Assembly (NCBI GenBank): GCA_902762805.1
Contig: CACWPQ010000035.1
Coordinates: 1 to 37,902, forward strand
Direction of reading: 5' to 3'
Source of the DNA: an uncultured Bacteroidota bacterium
Lineage (GTDB): Bacteria > Bacteroidota > Bacteroidia > Bacteroidales > P3
Length of the DNA: 37,902 nucleotides
The position numbers and the translations under genes were made by a program. The notes below the pieces were generated by a model, which was not told the DNA's origin, did not search any database, and saw only the letters and a list, made by a program, of their open reading frames with translations. Each line of letters opens with the position of its first letter. Within the stretch, counting starts at the first letter, position 1. This document shows, piece by piece, positions 33,704-37,902 of the stretch.

Positions 33704-34942
33704 TTATTTTTGAATGGTAATTTCTTCATTCGGAAGTAATTCTATCTTGTACCCGCATTTGTATGGAGAAGTATTAAACCACTTCATCAAAGCAACGCAC
33801 CCACACTCTAAATTGTTATTAAGATAGTAGAGTTTGAATGTTGTATTGTCGACGCGTTCGATTTTATATAAGAATTTGAGGTCATACTTATGCTCTGATC
33901 TTAATTGTGAAAGATAATTTTCGGCAGCCATATGGTCTGATTTTTGTATGCGAGATAATATATCGGTGGCATCTTTTATATTGTTGGATCCGTAAAAGTA
34001 ATTATAGATGGATCCGTCCTCAATGGTTTTGTTTGCTTTGTTGAAGTAGGCACGCAAGGCATCACGAGTTTTCTTTGAATCCTTGTTTATATCGTACTTG
34101 TTGTTTAGAAAGTCGCGTTTGTATATGGCGAACTTTATGTTCTCTTCTATGTCAGGTAGGATTTTCCTTCCAACGAGATTGTCTGCTCTTATCAGTTTCC
34201 CCTGTTTGTCATATGCATCATATCTATAGTCATTGTCTTTTTCCGGACCAAAACGGCTGCGTATGAAACGATATTCCATGTGCTCGGAATGAACCATGTA
34301 GACTATGTGATGTGGATAGTGTTCTTCTACTTGTCTTAATTTTCCCTCGCTAAACCATTCCCACCCTTCGGATTGCTGTGCCTCGTCCCAACAATGTTCT
34401 GCATAATCATAGTCACGGATATTGAGATTTCCATTAAAATAATTATCACGTATCTTGGAAAGATTTTCCTTGCAATTAATCGTTTTGCTCAATTCTAAAT
34501 GTAATTCTTCGTTTAATCCAAATGTGGTAAGTAGTACAGAATATCCGTTTCGTTCAAGAAGGGAAAATGCGAAAGCAGGAAGATGAGTAATTCCCTTATG
34601 AATCTCATAAACAAGCAGGGAGTCATTCTGCGAAACCAACGTCATCTCTTCCCGTTTATAGCCAATCAGATGTTGCGCAAAAGAATGCATGTTCCATTTG
34701 TCTGGTAACTCTGTTCTCATTATTTTGACAAGTTTCTTGTTCCCCTCATAGAGAATACTTTTTGAATCTTCTTTTTGTTTATACATGTAATAGGGGACTT
34801 TAAAACATATCGTTGAATCTGATGAGCAAACGTCCTTGATTTCTACAATTTCTTTTTCATTTCCATCATGAAAGTCTGCATTACATGATTTAATCACTAT
34901 TCCCAATAGCGAAAGTATAATGCCTGCCAAAATCCATCCCAC
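33704..34942 (-). CDS. Membrane-anchored protein of unknown function (J-protein operon)
   Basis: 412-aa product, family not recognised. It has one N-terminal hydrophobic segment (WILAGIILSLLGIVI) and a long soluble part rich in charged and aromatic residues, probably outside the inner membrane. No enzyme motif is visible. The start is uncertain: GTG 34942 is the only start codon in frame, and the frame stays open back into the J-domain gene, so a coupled or alternative start is possible. It lies 32 bp after the J-domain gene on the same strand. The AT-rich composition contrasts with the housekeeping genes and suggests acquisition by transfer. Confidence 0.7.
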   Translation of the reverse strand: MGWILAGIILSLLGIVIKSCNADFHDGNEKEIVEIKDVCSSDSTICFKVPYYMYKQKEDSKSILYEGNKKLVKIMRTELPDKWNMHSFAQHLIGYKREEMTLVSQNDSLLVYEIHKGITHLPAFAFSLLERNGYSVLLTTFGLNEELHLELSKTINCKENLSKIRDNYFNGNLNIRDYDYAEHCWDEAQQSEGWEWFSEGKLRQVEEHYPHHIVYMVHSEHMEYRFIRSRFGPEKDNDYRYDAYDKQGKLIRADNLVGRKILPDIEENIKFAIYKRDFLNNKYDINKDSKKTRDALRAYFNKANKTIEDGSIYNYFYGSNNIKDATDILSRIQKSDHMAAENYLSQLRSEHKYDLKFLYKIERVDNTTFKLYYLNNNLECGCVALMKWFNTSPYKCGYKIELLPNEEITIQK

Positions 34943-34974
34943 AATATAAGAGGCTACATTAGAAACGGCTCCTT

Positions 34975-35379
34975 TTACGGCCGCAGTCGAAGATTTTTTA
35001 ACGTTTTTAGAAAATCTTCAACTAAAGATTTCGCATACGCTCGGGCATTATTTATGTCTTCTTTAAGATGTTCATCTTTTACTTCATAGTCGTAACTCCA
35101 TTCGTTTGGGGAATCTTTTCCGTTTCTTTCTTCTGATTCAGATTCTTGTTTATTATTTTCTTGATAGAAGATGGCATATTCTAGGTCATATCTGTCTCGT
35201 TTAGATTTATCTTTAAGAATGGCATACGCTTCATTTATATCCTGCATTATTGAGGTTACATCTTCATTAGGGTTACGATCGGGATGCCATTTCATAGACA
35301 TTTCCCTATACGCTCTCTTTATATCTGCAGGACTGGCAAGATGAGTAACTCCTAGAATCTTATAATAATCTTTAAACAT
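34975..35379 (-). CDS. Small J-domain protein (DnaJ-like)
   Basis: 134-aa protein with a complete N-terminal J domain: DYYKILGVTHLASPADIKRA (4-23), YREMSMKWHPDRNPNED (24-40) with the essential HPD at 32-34, and INEAYAILKDKSKRDRYD near 48-65. It lacks the Gly/Phe and zinc-finger regions of true DnaJ. The rest is charged (QESESEERNGKD) and helical. It would recruit and stimulate a DnaK-type chaperone to a specific client, perhaps the neighbouring membrane protein. The 71-aa gene upstream ends 3 bp before it, so all three form one operon. Confidence 0.88.
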   Translation of the reverse strand: MFKDYYKILGVTHLASPADIKRAYREMSMKWHPDRNPNEDVTSIMQDINEAYAILKDKSKRDRYDLEYAIFYQENNKQESESEERNGKDSPNEWSYDYEVKDEHLKEDINNARAYAKSLVEDFLKTLKNLRLRP

Positions 35380-35382
35380 AAA

Positions 35383-35598
35383 CTATTTTTGAAGCATTGA
35401 AGAATTATTGCCACCATCATCTTTCGGCTTCTTCCAGATTGCTCTAATGGCACCAATCAATGCTGCAAGCAAGATCAAGCCAATTAGACCTGACGATGCC
35501 CCCGATTCATTAATTGCTCCTAAGATAGGCGTAGCAATAAGAATGTAGATAAAGATTGCGCCAATTGTTACCAGTACTTTTGCTGCTTTACTCATCAT
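35383..35598 (-). CDS. Small two-helix membrane protein
   Basis: 71-aa product starting at ATG 35598 (or ATG 35595). It has two hydrophobic stretches, KVLVTIGAIFIYILIATPIL and SGLIGLILLAALIGAIRAIW, joined by a short loop, then a polar tail ending GGNNSSMLQK. The open frame upstream to 35856 lacks coding character and is rejected. It is the first gene of the minus-strand operon with the J-domain protein. No family recognised. Confidence 0.65.
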   Translation of the reverse strand: MMSKAAKVLVTIGAIFIYILIATPILGAINESGASSGLIGLILLAALIGAIRAIWKKPKDDGGNNSSMLQK

Positions 35599-35953
35599 TT
35601 TTGTGCCCGGTTTTATCCTGTTGGGCTCGTCAGTTTTATAATGATTAAACAAATTTCGGCTTCCGGCCGTAGAGCCGGAAGCCGATGTTGGGGTAAGGAT
35701 ATGAAAAAGGCGCGAAACCTTCGTATTCCTGATTAAATCCTTATTTCTGTAACGGGCGACTGGTAAAAATACCCTTGTGACAAATAAGGAACGAATATTC
35801 CACGCCAATGCGTGAACTATCGTTGCGTTATTCTCGTCACTTTGATTACCAGTCATTCGTTACAGGAGAACAAGCACTTCAAGCTCTATTTTATTTTTTG
35901 TCTAATTCTATTTTTATGTCATTGTATATTATTTATTATGCTGTTTGCATAGG
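35599..35953. other. Non-coding region with strong stem-loop
   Basis: 355 bp without a convincing gene. It contains a 12-bp perfect inverted repeat (TCGGCTTCCGGC / GCCGGAAGCCGA, 35656-35667 and 35674-35685) with a 6-nt loop. On the minus strand this is followed by AAATTTGTTT, which makes a weak terminator at best. No consensus promoter for the operon was found; sequence to the right is AT-rich debris next to vapC. Confidence 0.65.
35656..35685 (-). repeat. 12-bp perfect stem-loop
   Basis: GC-rich inverted repeat in an AT-rich setting, 58 bp upstream of the two-TM gene start. It may be a terminator-like or REP-like element. Confidence 0.7.
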
Positions 35954-36351
35954 TTATTTGGTATGCTTTGATTTTTTTGCCCAGTCTTCCAGTTCAATAT
36001 TTGGAATATGTGAGAAATGCTTTAGATTCGATGTTACCATCACAAGCTGGATCCTATGAGCAGGTCAAATTCGCCAACTGACAGTCCACTTGCCTGAAGG
36101 GAGGCCTTGTTGATGCCATATAAACGCAACGAGGGGCTTAGTGGAATGACTTCGAATACTGTCTGTATGCGTTGTACATCGCTAAAATTCTCCTCGCGAC
36201 CCGATTTTGCGGCACCGTAGAATAATTCTGCTATGGTAATTTCCGACACGAAACAATTCTTCCTGCCTACGGTTTCAATCTTTTTAATAACCTGCTCGTT
36301 ATGGTGGAACAGCTCAATACAGATGTCGGTGTCTAACAGATACTGTGCCAT
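35954..36351 (-). pseudogene. vapC: VapC-type PIN toxin, broken by a small deletion
   Basis: Start at ATG 36351 gives MAQYLLDTDICIELF with the PIN acidic residues Asp7 and Asp9, EITIAELFYG with Glu42 and GEFDLLIG with Asp96. The frame stops after residue 103 (36040). The expected end continues in another frame: LVMVTSNLKHFSHIPNIELE, then DWAKKSKHTK to the stop at 35954. Relative to family members about eight to ten residues are missing exactly at the junction between DLLIG and LVMVTSN. The product would lack the last core strand, so the RNase is presumably inactive. The antitoxin gene just upstream is intact. Confidence 0.8.
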
Positions 36352-36356
36352 AGTTA

Positions 36357-36599
36357 CTACCAATTCATAACTTCGCGACCAGAATAAACACTGTCTCGCA
36401 GTTCTTCGGCCTTGCCCCACTCTCCGCAAAACAGGGTGCGCAAATCATCGGTAGCATAGGTGGTAGGACGGGGCGCGTTCTTGATAGAGGATGAGAGTTT
36501 TGCTATCAAGTCCAGTCTGTCATCCACACTCAACGACGCAAGGACAGACATGTATATGTCTGCAATGTTCGTTGAGGGTATTGGGTTTGTTCTAATCAT
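36357..36599 (-). CDS. VapB-like antitoxin
   Basis: 80-aa protein starting at ATG 36599 (MIRTNPIPSTNIADIYMSVL); the frame extends further upstream but lies across the promoter. The C-terminal half (LRTLFCGEWGKAEELRDSVY) is typical of the toxin-wrapping part of antitoxins paired with PIN toxins. It is 5 bp upstream of vapC in the standard antitoxin-toxin order. With the toxin broken it may persist as an orphan repressor. DNA-binding fold not identified. Confidence 0.7.
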   Translation of the reverse strand: MIRTNPIPSTNIADIYMSVLASLSVDDRLDLIAKLSSSIKNAPRPTTYATDDLRTLFCGEWGKAEELRDSVYSGREVMNW

Positions 36600-36621
36600 A
36601 TTTTGTCTATAATTCCGACTG

Positions 36622-36653
36622 CAAAAGTACGACTTTTTTGCCATTCGGCCAAA
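36622..36653 (-). promoter_or_regulatory. Promoter of the vapBC pair
   Basis: Minus-strand TTTG (36653-36650), 20 nt, TACTTTTG (36629-36622): an exact consensus match, 23 bp upstream of the antitoxin ATG. It diverges from the transporter promoter 30 bp away. Confidence 0.8.
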
Positions 36654-36681
36654 TTATTTTTCCCGTATGCCGAAAAAAGCG

Positions 36682-36689
36682 TATCTTTG
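36682..36689 (+). promoter_or_regulatory. -7 box upstream of YfcC-like gene
   Basis: TATCTTTG, 23 bp upstream of the ATG at 36713. The -33 position has TTTT rather than TTTG (36657-36660, 21 nt spacing). Confidence 0.6.
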
Positions 36690-36712
36690 CACTCCGAAAC
36701 TGATTGAAAAGC

Positions 36713-37492
36713 ATGAAACGCATACCGCATACTTTTACCATAGTCTTCTCGCTTATCGTACTGGCGGCGATGCTCACCTGGGTGGTGCCCGCCGGCGAAT
36801 TCCTCCGCCACACGGTCGATGGCCGCGAGGTGGTGCTCTCCGACTCGTTCCACTTTGTCGACCGCGCTCCGCAGACCTGGCAGGTCTTCTCCGCCCTGTT
36901 CAACGGCTTCGTCGACAAGGCCGACATCATCATCTTCATCCTCGTGGTCGGTGGCACCTTCTGGATTGTCAACAATAGTCGCGCCATCGATGTCGGTGTC
37001 ATGGCGTTCCTTCGTCATGTGAATCGTTTAAGTCGCTATAAGATAATAGGTAAGCTCGGGGTGGACAATATCATCATTGCCATGGTGATGCTCCTTTTCA
37101 GCCTCTTCGGAGCCATATTCGGTATGAGCGAGGAAACCCTTGCTTTCGTTGTGGTTTTTGTTCCGCTGGCCATCACCATGGGCTACGACTCCATCGTCGG
37201 TGTCTGCATGTGCTATGTGGCTGCGCATGTGGGCTTTGCGGGCGCCATGCTCAACCCCTTCACCATCGGCATCGCCCAGGGCATCGCCGGCATGCCGCTC
37301 GGATATATCGGCGTTCACGCAGTCATGAACAGAATTCTGATCGACAATATGACATTCACAATCATCGTAAAACCTGTCGATTACCTGCTTTCGCTCGTCA
37401 TCACGACCGTGTTCGCCATTATGGCGAATATATTCATGCACCGCCGCATCAGAAATATCAACATGGCTGAGTCGCTTAAAGCCGTCGAGTAA
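36713..37492 (+). CDS. YfcC-like transporter, half length
   Basis: 259-aa membrane protein from ATG 36713. It matches the N-terminal half of the YfcC / C4-dicarboxylate anaerobic carrier group: MKRIPHTFTIVFSLIVLAAM, LTWVVPAGEF, VGGTFWIVNNSRAIDVGVMA, LFGAIFGMSEETLAFVVVFV, HVGFAGAMLNPFTIGIAQGI. About six membrane segments are present where full members have 11-13 and 450-500 residues. After GIAGMPL the sequence has a stretch unlike relatives before a last helix (SLVITTVFAIMANIFMHRR). The stop lies about 30 bp before the right end of the IS605-like element, so the gene may have been interrupted and the second half may lie beyond the window. Substrate unknown. Confidence 0.7.
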   Translation: MKRIPHTFTIVFSLIVLAAMLTWVVPAGEFLRHTVDGREVVLSDSFHFVDRAPQTWQVFSALFNGFVDKADIIIFILVVGGTFWIVNNSRAIDVGVMAFLRHVNRLSRYKIIGKLGVDNIIIAMVMLLFSLFGAIFGMSEETLAFVVVFVPLAITMGYDSIVGVCMCYVAAHVGFAGAMLNPFTIGIAQGIAGMPLGYIGVHAVMNRILIDNMTFTIIVKPVDYLLSLVITTVFAIMANIFMHRRIRNINMAESLKAVE

Positions 37493-37499
37493 AAAAGCG

Positions 37500-37655
37500 C
37501 TCTGCCTTTATCAGAAGTCAACTACCCACCCACTAAAGTGAGTGGGCTTGTAACTCCCCAGTAGTGCTATCGTCTTACGACTCCTACCTTTGGCTTATCC
37601 GATTACTCAGATAGTGGGGTTACATCGCAGGGTGATTGACTGCACCCTTATCATC
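37500..37655 (-). ncRNA. Probable omega-RNA scaffold / right end of IS200/IS605 element
   Basis: Between the tnpB stop and the flanking gene, the minus strand carries structured sequence that ends in a hairpin (CCCAC-CACT / AGTG-GTGGG with one mismatch, 37525-37546) then TAGTTGAC. In IS200/IS605 elements this position holds the terminal hairpin, and the RNA covering it guides TnpB. The exact end of the element is inferred to lie about 37515-37524; bases beyond it (TTCTGATAAAGG on the minus strand) would be the guide. Confidence 0.45.
37525..37546 (-). mobile_element. Right-end hairpin of IS200/IS605 element
   Basis: Stem of 5 + 4 bp with a single C/A mismatch and a 2-nt loop, the imperfect subterminal hairpin expected at the end of IS200/IS605 family elements. 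The rest of the element, including its left end, lies outside the window. Confidence 0.6.
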
Positions 37656-37902
37656 TCAGACATGCTGAGGTGATACTGTATCCGGTACTTGACTATCAGC
37701 AAGATAGTTGATTCCCATGCGATACAGATTCATTGCTCCGATACGGTCATCATTGGATGTATAACCGCAAGATTTACAACAGAAGATATGTCTCTTCTTA
37801 TCGCGGTTAGACTTTTCCGTGTGACCGCAAACAGGGCAGGTCTGACTTGTATAACGAGGGTCTACGTTAATTACTAAACTCTCATTAAGTGCAGCCTTGT
37901 AC
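37656..37902 (-). CDS. tnpB: TnpB, C-terminal end (partial)
   Basis: Partial gene entering from the right edge. The visible 81 residues include NVDPRYTSQTCPVCGHTEKS, KRHIFCCKSCGYTSNDDRIG and AMNLYRMG. That is the target-nucleic-acid-binding zinc ribbon (CPVCG, CCKSCG) and the third RuvC motif (Asp in NDDRIGAMNL) of the RNA-guided nuclease TnpB of IS200/IS605 elements. The stop is at 37656-37658. Whether tnpA is present cannot be seen. Confidence 0.9.
   Translation of the reverse strand, partial: YKAALNESLVINVDPRYTSQTCPVCGHTEKSNRDKKRHIFCCKSCGYTSNDDRIGAMNLYRMGINYLADSQVPDTVSPQHV

Noticed and set aside
35599..35856. N-terminal extension of the two-helix membrane protein
   Set aside because: It includes the 12-bp stem-loop and has no coding character; ATG 35598 gives a normal small membrane protein.

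Overview
This window looks like chromosomal DNA of a GC-rich member of Bacteroidota, probably Bacteroidales. Several signs point that way: repeated promoter boxes of the form TTTG-N19-21-TAnnTTTG (most often TATCTTTG), a type IX secretion sorting tail, a single-chain glycyl-tRNA synthetase, the DUF3822-rsmD pair, and a two-cysteine-motif NapH-like ferredoxin. Codon use in the housekeeping genes is strongly C-ending, which creates long open shadows on the opposite strand; those are left out. No rRNA or tRNA gene was recognised.

Layout. 0.1-2.2 kb (minus): uridine phosphorylase and a secreted Ser/Thr/Arg-rich repeat protein, with promoters diverging at 2.25-2.30 kb. 2.3-6.2 kb (plus): three overlapping genes that look like murL (UDP-MurNAc-L-Ala-L-Glu epimerase), a murD2-type Mur ligase and an M20 amidohydrolase, the alternative route to D-Glu in peptidoglycan. 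6.2-6.7 kb: non-coding, with an 11/12-bp-period GTATAC array and an 18-bp perfect palindrome at a promoter. 6.7-18.8 kb (plus): a polymorphic-toxin locus with a T9SS-tail protein, a roughly 2,600-residue SpvB/FG-GAP/RHS lipoprotein broken by two frame changes, a JAB-like metallopeptidase toxin tip, a candidate lipoprotein immunity protein, and a decayed second RHS cassette sharing 109 of 110 bases with the first. 18.8-19.4 kb: a leader region with a good promoter and an 11-bp tandem array. 19.4-27.0 kb (plus): glyS, then a redox and export cluster: hemerythrin/LuxR regulator, polyferredoxin membrane protein with an internal Tat-like motif, YitT-family membrane protein, Tat-exported Fe-S aldo/keto reductase, tatA (59 aa), tatC and a frame-broken lipoprotein. 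27.1-33.4 kb: pheT, a membrane-anchored conserved protein, DUF3822, rsmD, purC and a CYTH protein. 33.4-37.9 kb is an AT-richer accessory region: a Fic-family remnant, a minus-strand operon (two-TM protein, J-domain protein, 412-aa membrane-anchored protein), a vapB/broken vapC pair, a half-length YfcC-like transporter and the 3' end of an IS200/IS605-type tnpB with its right end.

The most unusual feature is a family of short tandem arrays with exact 7-bp period (variants of CAATTTT, GTGGAAA, CTCATTC, GCTTTCC, CACTGAC, CCTCCGA) planted inside otherwise normal genes: at least 14 intragenic sites, eight of them in murL-murD2-M20 alone. One such array sits exactly where the 26.5-kb lipoprotein gene loses its frame, and a gain of one unit or a loss of two would restore it. 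Arrays of 8-, 9- and 11-bp period occur as well. The RHS toxin locus with its orphan cassette and the MurL/MurD2 pair are the two clearest functional systems.
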